A stretch of 12,500 bases of DNA from Monoplex corrugatus. Its lineage: Eukaryota > Mollusca > Gastropoda > Littorinimorpha > Ranellidae. The notes beneath the pieces are model-generated. The model was not told where the DNA came from and made no database searches. It saw only the letters and a list, made by a program, of their open reading frames with translations. The position numbers and the translations under genes are program-made. Each line of letters starts with the position of its first letter. The stretch's first letter is position 1. Shown here in pieces: positions 1 to 7,542 of this stretch. The stretch lies in contig JAPXFY010002237.1 of the NCBI GenBank assembly GCA_030674185.1, forward strand, positions 10,001 through 22,500, in the 5' to 3' direction.

Positions 1-1303
1 CATCAACAAGTTGTTATAGTGTCATTGTCATGACGCAATATGAACATCAACAAGTTGTTACATTGTCATTGTCATGACGCAATATGAACATCAACAAGTT
101 GTTACAGTGTCATTGTCATGACTCAATATGAACATCAACAAGTTTTTACAGTGTCACTGTCATGACTCAATATGAACATCAACAAGTTGTTACAGTGTCA
201 TTGTCATGACTCAATATGAACATCAGCAAGTTGTTACAGTGTCACTGTCATGTCAATATGAACATCAACAAGTTGTTACAGTGTCATTGTCATGACTCAA
301 TATGAACATCAACAAGTTGTTACAGTGTCATTGTCATGACTCAATATGAACATCAACAAGTTGTTACAGTGTCACTGTCATGACTCAATATGAACATCAA
401 CAAGTTGTTACAGTGTCATTGTCATGACTCAATATGAACATCAACAAGTTGTTACAGTGTCACTGTCATGACGCAATATGAACATCAACAAGTTGTTACA
501 GTGTCATTGTCATGACTCAATATGAACATCAACAAGTTTTTACAGTGTCACTGTCATGACTCAATATGAACATCAACAAGTTGTTACAGTGTCATTGTCA
601 TGACTCAATATGAACATCAGCAAGTTGTTACAGTGTCACTGTCATGTCAATATGAACATCAACAAGTTGTTACAGTGTCATTGTCATGACTCAATATGAA
701 CATCAACAAGTTGTTACAGTGTCATTGTCATGACTCAATATGAACATCAACAAGTTGTTACAGTGTCACTGTCATGACTCAATATGAACATCAACAAGTT
801 GTTACAGTGTCATTGTCATGACTCAATATGAACATCAACAAGTTGTTACAGTGTCACTGTCATGTCAATATGAACATCAACAAGTTGTTACAGTGTCATT
901 GTCATGACTCAATATGAACATCAACAAGTTGTTACAGTGTCATTGTCATGACTCAATATGAACATCAACAAGTTGTTACAGTGTCACTGTCATGTCAATA
1001 TGAATATCAGCAAGTTGTTATAGTGTCATTGTCATGACTCAATATGAACATCAACAAGTTGTTACAGTGTCACTGTCACGTCAATATGAACATCAGCAAG
1101 TTGTTATAGTGTCACTGTCATGTCAATATGAACATCAACAAGTTGTTACAGTGTCATTGTCATGACTCAATACGAACATCAACAAGTTGTTACAGTGTCA
1201 TTGTCATGACGCAATATGAACACAAACAAGGTGTTAGAGTGTCATTGTCATGACACAATATGAACACCCAACAAGTTGTTATAGTGTCATCGTAATGACG
1301 CAG
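1..1303. repeat. 44-bp tandem satellite-like array, about 30 units
   Basis: About 30 head-to-tail units start with CATCAACAAGTTGTTACAGT and end with CAATATGAA. Most are 44 bp. A variant lacking two bases (GTCATGTCAA instead of GTCATGACTCAA) is 42 bp. Units also alternate between CATTGTCATG and CACTGTCATG. Adjacent units differ by only a few bases until about 1205, after which they decay (for example the units at 1221 and 1265), as expected at an array edge. The left end is cut by the window, so the true length is unknown. No spacer-like unique sequence separates the units and none encodes an extended protein. Confidence 0.97.
89..864. repeat. Higher-order repeat (394-bp period) inside the 44-bp array
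   Basis: The order of unit variants at 89-470 is repeated at 483-864. Both blocks contain, in the same order, a unit with AAGTTTTTACAG (133 and 527), a 42-bp unit with CATCAGCAAG (221 and 615), then two T-type units and a C-type unit. By eye the two blocks, about 382 bp each, are identical. This indicates a nine-unit block duplicated by unequal exchange. A smaller repeat of T-type, T-type and 42-bp C-type units occurs at 875-1004. Confidence 0.85.
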
Positions 1304-1444
1304 GGGTTGTGTGTTCAAACCTCTGGGGGATGATGGGTTAACGAGGGTTGGTTGATTCTATGTCAGTCCAAGCCCCACAATAATTAAACACTGACCTATT
1401 GGCTGTCCATCTTAATGTTTCCTTCATCAAAACTTGTCACCAAT
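1304..1444. other. Unique spacer between satellite and receptor gene
   Basis: This is 141 bp of non-repeated DNA downstream of the minus-strand receptor stop codon, so it may contain its 3' untranslated region. I see no clear minus-strand AATAAA signal. The left end holds GTTCAAACC (1313-1321), which fits the core of a polymerase III B box; see the findings for the possible tRNA-like reading. Confidence 0.5.
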
Positions 1445-1876
1445 TCACGTTTTGGAGGACCTGATGCAGAAGACTAATCCACTCATGATTTTCAGGAATT
1501 CCTTTCTGAACCTCTGGCCTGTCAGACAGTACAGATAGAAGTTCATTGAAAAATATAGATAACTCCAAATAAGCGTAAAAGTCAATACAAAGTAATAAAA
1601 AACGAATTTGTAAGGATCAGTTGATACAGTTATGTGCACAACTGGCTCTACTATCAAAGTAGCAATGCTTTTAGGTAATGTGGAGGCAATGAATGACACT
1701 GACACAACGAGAGCAGTCAGACTGATGGAGTTCACCTTTTTCTCTCTCTGTCTCGGCTGTGTGTCTGTGGCAGTTAACTGGTCACCAGCTTCCTTCATTG
1801 ATCTTCTTAAATTCACCACCAGCACCATGTTACCAATTATTAGACAGATGAAAGGTAGCACACAATTCATAAGCAG

Positions 1877-1879
1877 CTA
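1877..1879 (-). other. In-frame premature TAG in the GPCR
   Basis: The plus strand reads CTA here, which is TAG in the receptor frame. It is preceded by DVLGVN and followed by two Leu codons and MNCVLPF, which together make a continuous helix 5. One base substitution explains it; no frameshift is involved. Confidence 0.9.
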
Positions 1880-2429
1880 GTTGACGCCAAGCACATCGTG
1901 AATCTTATTGTAGACTTCAGAGGAATCACAAATCCCATCTGCAGCTTCCCCATACAGAAAATGAGAATGCGTCAAGCTGAGGAAGATGATGACGCCCACA
2001 CTGACGGCCCAGGATGTGTTTGCTGTACACAGTACGTTCACACGATGTGGCCACACCACAGACATGGCCCTATGTGTCACCATCACCACCACAAGCCAAG
2101 TAGAACAGGCAGAGGTTACATGAGTAATGAAATAACTTATCCTACATACAGCGCCATGAAGACCACGCACATCAAATCCCGTAACTCTAAAGATCCAGAA
2201 ATCTAGAGTCCATGTGAGGTTGTTACAAAGATCAGACACTGCCAGACACAGGAAATAACAGTCCAAGGCAGAACGGTTGGCTCGAAATCTACGAACAATG
2301 ATGATTGTCATCACGTTGCCGAACACACCCAGGATTACAAAGATGAGTGGACAGATAACACTGATCCAATCTGCTATCTCAAGTAATGGCAATATATCAT
2401 TAAAATCAGGGATGTCTGCTAATAAAGCT

Positions 2430-2555
2430 GTGCTGCCTATCATGATGCTGGTCACTGTCATCATCATGTATGTCACATTTCTTACAGAGAATGTAGAATC
2501 CCCTGTCGTGATATCAGACACAGTCATCATCAAGTGTGTTACATTTCTCTGATCC
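2430..2555 (-). repeat. 66-bp internal duplication in the receptor N terminus
   Basis: The predicted extracellular N terminus contains two imperfect copies of a 22-residue segment: RNVTHLMMTVSDI at residues 4-16 and RNVTYMMMTVTSI at residues 26-38. The DNA shows the same 66-bp period, with GTCATCATCA repeated near 2457 and 2523. Each copy contributes one N-glycosylation sequon, so the duplication doubles the predicted glycan sites. Confidence 0.75.
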
Positions 2556-2557
2556 AT

Positions 2558-2712
2558 GGTCCTGGACACATAAACCAGCTACCTGGTCTGTCTGAAATCA
2601 GCAATGAAAGGAAACCTTTGGAAATACTTTAGTGACTTTTTCTGAATCTCAAAAAGCTCAGGTGTGTAAACATCAGCTACTGTCGTATTTCAAAGCTAAT
2701 TTACAACCACAT
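2558..2712. other. Receptor 5' flank, possible proximal promoter
   Basis: About 155 bp lie between the receptor start codon and the repeat motif that borders the retrotransposon. No TATA box or other recognisable core promoter element is evident on the minus strand. Any promoter elements further upstream would lie beyond the 2.8-kb insertion. Confidence 0.4.
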
Positions 2713-2743
2713 ACATCTTAGGATATGCCTGTTTTAGTTCAGG
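2713..2743 (+). repeat. Left flanking copy of 49-bp host motif (possible target-site duplication)
   Basis: This 31-bp sequence begins ACATCTTAGGATATG and ends TTAGTTCAGG. It matches 5563-5593 on the far side of the retrotransposon at 29 of 31 positions. A short partial copy (CTGTTTTAGTTCAGGGCTAA) follows directly. Because related copies continue at 5612, the motif may be an existing tandem repeat into which the element inserted and not a duplication made by insertion. Confidence 0.75.
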
Positions 2744-5571
2744 ACTGTTTTAGTTCAGGGCTAATGGAAGGACATGTATTGTACTACAGTGGAGACTTGA
2801 AAAAACACATCCACGGCGTAGGATTTCTTGTCAACAAGAACGTCAAGAACTCAATACTCGGGTGCCGCCCAATATCCAACAGGCTCATTTCCATCCGCCT
2901 CCGAGCAGCACCATTCAACATCACAGCGATACAAACCTATGCACCGACAACAGACTATGATGATGAGGATGTGGAGGAATTCTACACACAACTTCAAGAA
3001 ATCATTGACGAGGTTGACAAAAAAGACATCCTTATCATTCAGGGAGACTGGAATGCTAAAGTGGGCGCTGATGCATTAAAAGACTGGAAGAACCATTGTG
3101 GGCCCTCCTGTAATGCAATTTCCAACGAGCGAGGACTGCGCCTACTTGAGTTCGCCGGACACAACAACATGACACTGGCTAACACCCTTGGTGAACACAA
3201 GGCGTCACGATGCTGGACTTGGCATGCACCAAGTGGGACCAACCACCAGATCGACTACATCTTGGTCCCAATCCGTTTTAGATCTGGAATCTGCAGAGCC
3301 AAGACGCGAACATTTCTAGGTGCAGATGTGGGTAGTGACCATGACCTGGTGATAATGAGCTTCAAGGTCAGGCTGAAGAAGATCAAGAAGCCCAAGAACA
3401 CCAGACTGAAGTTCAACTTGGACAGACTCAAGGACCCCTCCATTGCAGAGTCCTTCCAAGCAACAATAGGCGGAAAGTTTGTAGCATTGAGCACACAAGA
3501 AGAAACTACGGAGGAAATGACCACCAAGTTTAACACAGTGATGACAGAGACTGCAAATGAACTCTTAGGAAAACAACGCCGGAAAACCCAACCCTGGATT
3601 ACAGACGAAATCCTTGAAATGTGTGACAAAAGAAGAGAAATCAAGAAAGTCAAAAATACAACAGACGGAGCCCTAGCCTACAGAAACATCAACAAAGAAA
3701 TCAGAAAAGGCATGAGGGAGGCCAAAGAAGGATGGATACAAAATAAATGCACAGAAATAGAAGACAGCCTAAACAAGAACAACAGCATAAAGGCGTACAA
3801 AGTGGTGAAAGAACTCACCACACAGAAACAGGCAAGGATCAGTACCATTCAAGACAAACAAGGAAAGTGCCTGACAGAAGATAAAGAAATCATCCATAGA
3901 TGGACAGAATACTGCTCTGACCTCTACAACCACCAGACACAGGGTGACTCAACTGTCCTTACATGCCAGGAATCAACAAATGACGATGACCACTCTATTC
4001 TACGCGAAGAAGTCGAAACAGCAATACGATCGCTGAAAGATGGAAAAGCTGCTGGAGTGGACAACATCCCAGCAGAACTGATCAGGCATGGAGGGGAGGC
4101 AGTGACTGACATCCTCTGGAAAATCTGCAACAAAATCTGGCAGACGGGAGAATGGCCGACACCTTGGACCCAGTCACTAATCATCACACTTTCCAAGAAA
4201 GGCAATTTACAACTATGCCAGAATTACAGAACGATCAGCCTTATCAGCCATGCTAGCAAAGTGATGCTGAAAGTCATTTTGAACAGACTGAAACCACAGG
4301 CAGAGGAGATCATTGCCGAAGAACAAGCGGGATTTCGCAGTGGTAGAAGCACAACAGAACAAATATTCAATCTCAGAGTCCTATGCGAAAAATACAGCCA
4401 ACACCAACAGGACATCTACCACGTTTTTATCGACTTCAAAAAGGCATTTGACAGAGTATGGCATGAAGCACTGTGGGCCACCATGAGGAAGTACAACATG
4501 GGAAGGAAGCTTATTGACACCATCACACAGCTATACGCAAAAGCGAGCAGCGCAATGCTTGTTGGGGGCACAGTGGGGGACTGGTTTCACACATCAGTTG
4601 GAGTTCGCCAGGGCTGTCTCCTCTCTCCAACCTTGTTCAACATCTTCCTTGAGCGCATTATGACGGATGCCCTTGAAAACCATCACGGCTCAGTCAGTAT
4701 TGGAGGAAGGACAATCACCAACTTGAGATTTGCCGACGACATCGATGGGTTGGCTGGAAATGAAGACGAACTTGCCAACCTGGTGAAATACCTGGACGAG
4801 ACATCATCCAGATATGGCATGGAGATCAGTGCCGAAAAGACAAAGTTGATGACAAACAGCACAAAACCAATAGAAAAGAAGATTACAGTCAGCGGGAGTG
4901 AGCTGGAAACCGTGGCTCAGTTCAAATATCTCGGAGCCATTATCAGTGAACAGGGATCGAAAACCGAAGTTCTTGCAAGAGCAGCACAGACAACAGCAGC
5001 ACTAGCCAAGCTGAAGCCCATCTGGAGGGACAAAAACATCGCCCTCACTTCCAAACTGAAGCTAATGCACGCATTGGTCCTGTCAATCTTTCTCTACGCG
5101 TGCGAGTCATGGACACTAACAGCAGAACTGCAAAAGAAGATCCTGGCAGTAGAAATGAGATGCTTTAGAAGAGTGCTTGGCATCTCATACAAAGACCACA
5201 TTACCAATGAGGAAGTACGAAGAACAATTTCACAGCATATCAAAAACTATGAAAACCTTCTGACAACAGTAAGAAAAAGGAAACTTCGGTGGTATGGTCA
5301 CGTGACAAGAACTAACGGACTATCAAAAACAATACTCCAAGGAACAGTTCAGGGGGGAAGAAAAAGAGGCAGACAGAGAAAAAGGTGGATGGACAATATT
5401 GACGAATGGACAGGAAAAAGCTTTGCCACGACCCAGACCCTTGCTCATGACAGACAGAGGTGGAGACAGACGGTGCGACGTTCATCCATGTGGAGCCCCA
5501 TGACCCTGGATAGGGTTAAGGGACAGGAAGGAAGGAAGGAAGGAAGGAATGTATTGCAACACACATCTTAG
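2725..5571 (+). CDS. Endonuclease-reverse transcriptase of non-LTR retrotransposon
   Basis: This 948-codon open frame encodes the retrotransposition enzyme: it nicks target DNA and copies the element RNA at the nick. Endonuclease motifs in order are TYAPT (71-75), GDWNAKVG (107-114), QIDYIL (175-180) and SDHDLV (204-209). The N-terminal segment with the catalytic Glu is absent. RT motifs are GKAAGVDNIPAELI (440-453), NYRTISLIS (500-508), EEQAGFRSGRST (532-543), motif A with Asp570 and FKKAFD (571-576), motif B GVRQGCLLSPTLFN (626-639), motif C FADD (669-672), motif D ISAEKTK (701-707) and motif E FKYLG (733-737). The C terminus has LRWYGHV (854-860) and basic GRKRGRQRKRW (878-888). The first 13 or so residues and the last several come from flanking DNA, so the ATG at 2725 is accidental. 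The reverse transcriptase looks catalytically intact; the endonuclease should be dead. It is not a host gene. Confidence 0.92.
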   Translation: MPVLVQDCFSSGLMEGHVLYYSGDLKKHIHGVGFLVNKNVKNSILGCRPISNRLISIRLRAAPFNITAIQTYAPTTDYDDEDVEEFYTQLQEIIDEVDKKDILIIQGDWNAKVGADALKDWKNHCGPSCNAISNERGLRLLEFAGHNNMTLANTLGEHKASRCWTWHAPSGTNHQIDYILVPIRFRSGICRAKTRTFLGADVGSDHDLVIMSFKVRLKKIKKPKNTRLKFNLDRLKDPSIAESFQATIGGKFVALSTQEETTEEMTTKFNTVMTETANELLGKQRRKTQPWITDEILEMCDKRREIKKVKNTTDGALAYRNINKEIRKGMREAKEGWIQNKCTEIEDSLNKNNSIKAYKVVKELTTQKQARISTIQDKQGKCLTEDKEIIHRWTEYCSDLYNHQTQGDSTVLTCQESTNDDDHSILREEVETAIRSLKDGKAAGVDNIPAELIRHGGEAVTDILWKICNKIWQTGEWPTPWTQSLIITLSKKGNLQLCQNYRTISLISHASKVMLKVILNRLKPQAEEIIAEEQAGFRSGRSTTEQIFNLRVLCEKYSQHQQDIYHVFIDFKKAFDRVWHEALWATMRKYNMGRKLIDTITQLYAKASSAMLVGGTVGDWFHTSVGVRQGCLLSPTLFNIFLERIMTDALENHHGSVSIGGRTITNLRFADDIDGLAGNEDELANLVKYLDETSSRYGMEISAEKTKLMTNSTKPIEKKITVSGSELETVAQFKYLGAIISEQGSKTEVLARAAQTTAALAKLKPIWRDKNIALTSKLKLMHALVLSIFLYACESWTLTAELQKKILAVEMRCFRRVLGISYKDHITNEEVRRTISQHIKNYENLLTTVRKRKLRWYGHVTRTNGLSKTILQGTVQGGRKRGRQRKRWMDNIDEWTGKSFATTQTLAHDRQRWRQTVRRSSMWSPMTLDRVKGQEGRKEGRNVLQHTS
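2744..5549 (+). mobile_element. Non-LTR retrotransposon, RTE-like, 5'-truncated in the endonuclease
   Basis: The element comprises one long open frame with an AP-type endonuclease and a reverse transcriptase, followed by a basic C-terminal region and a (GGAA)6 tail. There is no RNase H or gag-like first frame. A single-ORF layout with a short tandem-repeat tail is typical of RTE-superfamily elements; clade assignment is by style and not by phylogeny. The 5' boundary is only approximate, probably 2744-2766, because the element starts inside the endonuclease coding region next to host repeat sequence. Such 5' truncation is the usual outcome of target-primed reverse transcription. The open frame has no stops or frameshifts, so the insertion is likely recent. 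Confidence 0.9.
5526..5549 (+). repeat. (GGAA)6 tail of the retrotransposon
   Basis: Six perfect GGAA repeats close the element, directly before TGTATTGCAACAC and the right copy of the flanking motif. Short tandem-repeat tails in place of poly(A) are typical of RTE-type elements, and this one marks the 3' boundary. Confidence 0.85.
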
Positions 5572-5660
5572 GATATGGCTGTCTTAGTTCAGGGTAAATT
5601 TCTTGCCACGTACATTATAGGATGTAATTGTCTTAGTTCAGGGCTAATTTTTTTGCCACA
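5563..5660 (+). repeat. Right flanking copies of 49-bp host motif
   Basis: Two adjacent copies start at 5563 (ACATCTTAGGATATGGCTGT) and 5612 (ACATTATAGGATGTAATTGT). Each continues to TTAGTTCAGGG, a T-rich stretch and TTGCCAC. A weaker third trace follows near 5660 (CACAAAGATCTTAAGATAT). The 49-bp spacing shows that this is a short tandem array. The first copy pairs with 2713-2743 across the retrotransposon. Confidence 0.75.
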
Positions 5661-5983
5661 AAGATCTTAAGATATCGCAGGATGTCTGTTGCTGTGTTCC
5701 ATAGATCCCTCCCACGTCCCCCCCCCCCACTCCACCACCCACACTGATCACTGGATTAGAAGTAAATAATGTGTAGTTAATGTCATCCACCAAAAGTGTG
5801 AACTATGACATTGTTGTAAGTGTCGTCCAGTGAAAAACCGTTGACATCAACACCATTCAGTCACCACTGTAAACAAAATGAGAAAATACCAAAATAATCA
5901 AATCATTCTAACAATATCTGCTTTCCAATTGAAAATTACTATTGTAAAAACTATTCTAGCAATAAAGAGACAAAACATTGAAA

Positions 5984-5985
<2 letters not shown>
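5661..5985. other. Non-coding stretch, no gene seen
   Basis: No open frame of protein-like character and no RNA gene is visible. The only notable feature is a short C-rich run near 5717-5732 within a pyrimidine-rich segment. Base composition then becomes AT-rich towards the TG microsatellite. Confidence 0.6.
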
Positions 5986-6070
<85 letters not shown>

Positions 6071-6085
6071 TGTGTGTGTGTGTGT
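5986..6085 (+). repeat. (GT)n microsatellite
   Basis: About 100 bp of nearly pure GT dinucleotides is interrupted only near 6064-6070 (TATGTGCG) and ends in TTGTTGTTG. Open frames across it on both strands are Cys/Val or Thr/His repeats and not proteins. Confidence 0.97.
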
Positions 6086-6580
6086 TGTTGTTGCATGTGT
6101 ACACACAAACGTGTTTGCACAATATTTCCTAGGGAAAAAAGACAACGTTATTATAGTCTGTCCATACTGCTGTTCTTTTCCATCTTTTCTCTTTCTCTTC
6201 TGAACTGGCACTGACGTAAAAATCTGACGTCAGGTATATTACGTAGTTCACTTTTACACAAGCACACAGTGACACTTCATCAGTTGAGAATGTTTTGTTG
6301 CAAGATTAAGCAGACATTCCACATGCCAAAAACAACTGCAAAATCCGCATGCCAACATCGCACTGAAATTTTAAAAAAAGTGTGTGAATCTTTTTGTCTC
6401 TGCGTAAACTCATTGACTTGAATTTCGCACAGCGATGCTTTCACGTTTTACATGCAGAATTTTCCAAGAAGTGGGCAGAACTTATTTCATGCTAAATTGC
6501 TCCTCTGCCAAAATAGTAATGTGGTGACACAGGCAAAACAAGAAAAAGTTGAACAGAAGTGTAAAAACCTGTCTCAAAAG
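6086..6580. other. Non-coding stretch with ACGT-core sites
   Basis: There is no convincing exon on either strand. The one item of note is the cluster of ACGT-core sites at 6212-6246, annotated separately. An open frame starting at 6452 on the plus strand shows no recognisable domain. Confidence 0.5.
6212..6246. promoter_or_regulatory. Cluster of three ACGT-core (CRE/bZIP-like) sites
   Basis: TGACGTAA (6212-6219), the full palindromic CRE TGACGTCA (6225-6232) and TTACGTAG (6239-6246) lie within 35 bp. Their ACGT cores are 13 and 14 bp apart. CREB/ATF and related bZIP dimers bind such cores. No transcript start can be assigned, so a regulatory role is inference. Confidence 0.35.
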
Positions 6581-6709
6581 TTAACAGTCATATATCACCA
6601 GAGTCTGTCTGAACACACGAATGTATTTCATGAAGAGATTTCCATCAAGACCAAGCTCTTTGATCATCTTGTTGTAAGCAGCCTGCTGCTGTCTGATTTC
6701 AAATATTGC
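6581..6709 (-). other. Short protein-like open segment, possible exon or relic
   Basis: The minus strand is open for 42 codons between a TGA at 6712-6710 and a TAA at 6583-6581. It reads AIFEIRQQQAAYNKMIKELG and then LDGNLFMKYIRVFRQTLV, a balanced composition that looks more like protein than the surrounding AT-rich DNA does. There is an AG after a T-rich tract just upstream (TTTTTGCTGAG), so a splice acceptor is possible. No matching neighbour exon was found on this strand and I do not recognise the family. It may equally be a fragment of an old transposon or chance. Confidence 0.25.
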
Positions 6710-7286
6710 TCAGCAAAAACTGATGATTCCTCTTGTAGGTTGTGGGCCAGACATAAAACCCTCTTTCCCTTGCCCTCCTTAAGATTTTTGCAGACCAGGT
6801 TTTTCAGTTAGCCTGAAACAACATGACAGTTTTTAAATATGCATGTTTGCCACATGGAATCCCCTGAAATAAGCCAAACGACACTTTGGAAGGGGTAGGT
6901 GGAGCCGTAACGTGCCGAATGTCATGATACACTGTGGGCACACCTATACCTGTCTTGCCCCTTCCCCCTCCCCACCTCGGAAGGATTTCATGGGATACAT
7001 ACCCCTGTGAAGCCTGGCATGTAAGCTACTGATTGCAAAATGTTTGCCATTGATTTTCTGCTGGGTGTGGCAACCGCACATCTTCAAAAATACCTACAAT
7101 CAAACGCCTTATCGCTCACAGACCAGTTACAGGAATCAACCGATACATGTTTATAATCTACTTATGGAAAACTAGTTGCAGTTTGTGATATGCTTTTCAT
7201 AGAATAAAAACAGAAATAGTCGCTGGCATTCATCATCAACTTGACATCTTTATTAACATTTGAGTAATTGTGTGCGTTTGCTGCAG
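6710..7286. other. Probable intron sequence of the downstream plus-strand gene
   Basis: About 580 bp with no exon I can defend. A 50-codon open stretch at roughly 7019-7170 on the plus strand has no start codon and no family resemblance. If the exons at 7287 and 7543 are real, this DNA should be part of an intron upstream of them. Confidence 0.4.
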
Positions 7287-7337
7287 ATGTTGAAAATGAG
7301 CAGTTTATTAAACCAGTCTTGGTGACATATCTGTCTG
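7287..7337 (+). CDS. Penultimate coding exon of an unidentified spliced gene
   Basis: A 51-bp exon is bounded by a good acceptor (TGCGTTTGCTGCAG ending at 7286) and a donor (CTG then GTAACA at 7338). Read with one base carried from the previous exon, it encodes VENEQFIKPVLVTYLS and leaves a single G. The next exon at 7543 begins with CA, so the split codon becomes GCA (Ala) and the frame continues open to a stop. The match of splice phase, splice sites and protein-like content is the evidence. The protein is not recognised, and upstream exons were not found in this window. Confidence 0.55.
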
Positions 7338-7542
7338 GTAACAACACATTGTGTAGACTGGAAGGGACACTGTTTTCTTTTTCTTGTTGTCCTTTGTTTT
7401 GAAGAAAGGGACAGTATCAATATAATGTGTATGCTTAATGTGAACCGTATATTATACACAATTGTTTTTCAGTCTACAATGTTTACCAATATGCAATATC
7501 TTTTTTTTATACATTTCATTTTTGCTGTACCATCTCCTGTAG
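7338..7542 (+). other. Predicted 205-bp intron
   Basis: The intron starts GTAACA and ends in a pyrimidine-rich tract followed by CTCCTGTAG at 7542. Size and borders suit an invertebrate spliceosomal intron. The tract at 7500-7541 is strongly T-rich. Confidence 0.55.

Larger units (their letters stand above)
1445..2557 (-). pseudogene. Intronless class A (rhodopsin-like) GPCR, interrupted by one in-frame TAG
   Basis: The sequence encodes a seven-transmembrane receptor of about 370 residues in one frame. I start it at the ATG at 2557-2555 because its context (ACCATGG) is a strong eukaryotic initiation site. TM1 carries the conserved Asn81 (GVFGN) and TM2 Asp109 (LAVSDL). Cys138 begins TM3 and Cys210 lies in extracellular loop 2. 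The DRY position reads HRA with Arg163 kept, followed by SVVWPHR. Trp183 marks TM4, Pro235 TM5, Pro294 TM6, and TM7 ends in NFYLY (339-343) in place of NPxxY, followed by a basic tail. The N terminus has two NVT glycosylation sites. A TAG at 1879-1877 (codon 227) falls at the start of TM5. The frame continues unchanged after it and TM5-TM7 are intact. Signatures resemble invertebrate neuropeptide (FMRFamide-type) or expanded chemosensory-like receptors; the ligand is unknown. It may be a young pseudogene, a polymorphic null or an assembly error. Confidence 0.85.

Noticed and set aside
1..1303. Possible CRISPR array because of regular repeats
   Set aside because: Units are directly adjacent with no unique spacers, and the context is eukaryotic with spliced exons and retrotransposons.
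1632..2552. Plus-strand open frames opposite the receptor (1632-1880, 1898-2206, 2277-2552)
   Set aside because: They are antisense to conserved receptor helices and their translations have no domain signature.
3039..4415. Minus-strand and alternate-frame open frames inside the retrotransposon
   Set aside because: They overlap the endonuclease-RT coding region, which has clear motifs; these are shadows.
5717..5732. C-rich run as a functional element
   Set aside because: Short homopolymer in a pyrimidine-rich stretch with no associated motif.
5878..6214. Cys/Val and Thr/His open frames over the GT tract
   Set aside because: Dinucleotide repeats stay open in several frames; no non-repeat protein content.
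6452..6811. 119-codon plus-strand open frame
   Set aside because: It begins with an ATG but has no recognisable domain, signal peptide or flanking gene signals. The overlapping minus-strand segment looks more protein-like. Not enough to call a gene.
7162..7459. Minus-strand open frames opposite the predicted 7287 exon
   Set aside because: Composition is unremarkable, and the plus strand has matching splice signals and phase.
7425..7542. Upstream half of the 96-codon open frame ending at 7715, read as part of the protein
   Set aside because: This part is T-rich and ends in a pyrimidine tract with CTCCTGTAG, so it fits an intron better than coding sequence.
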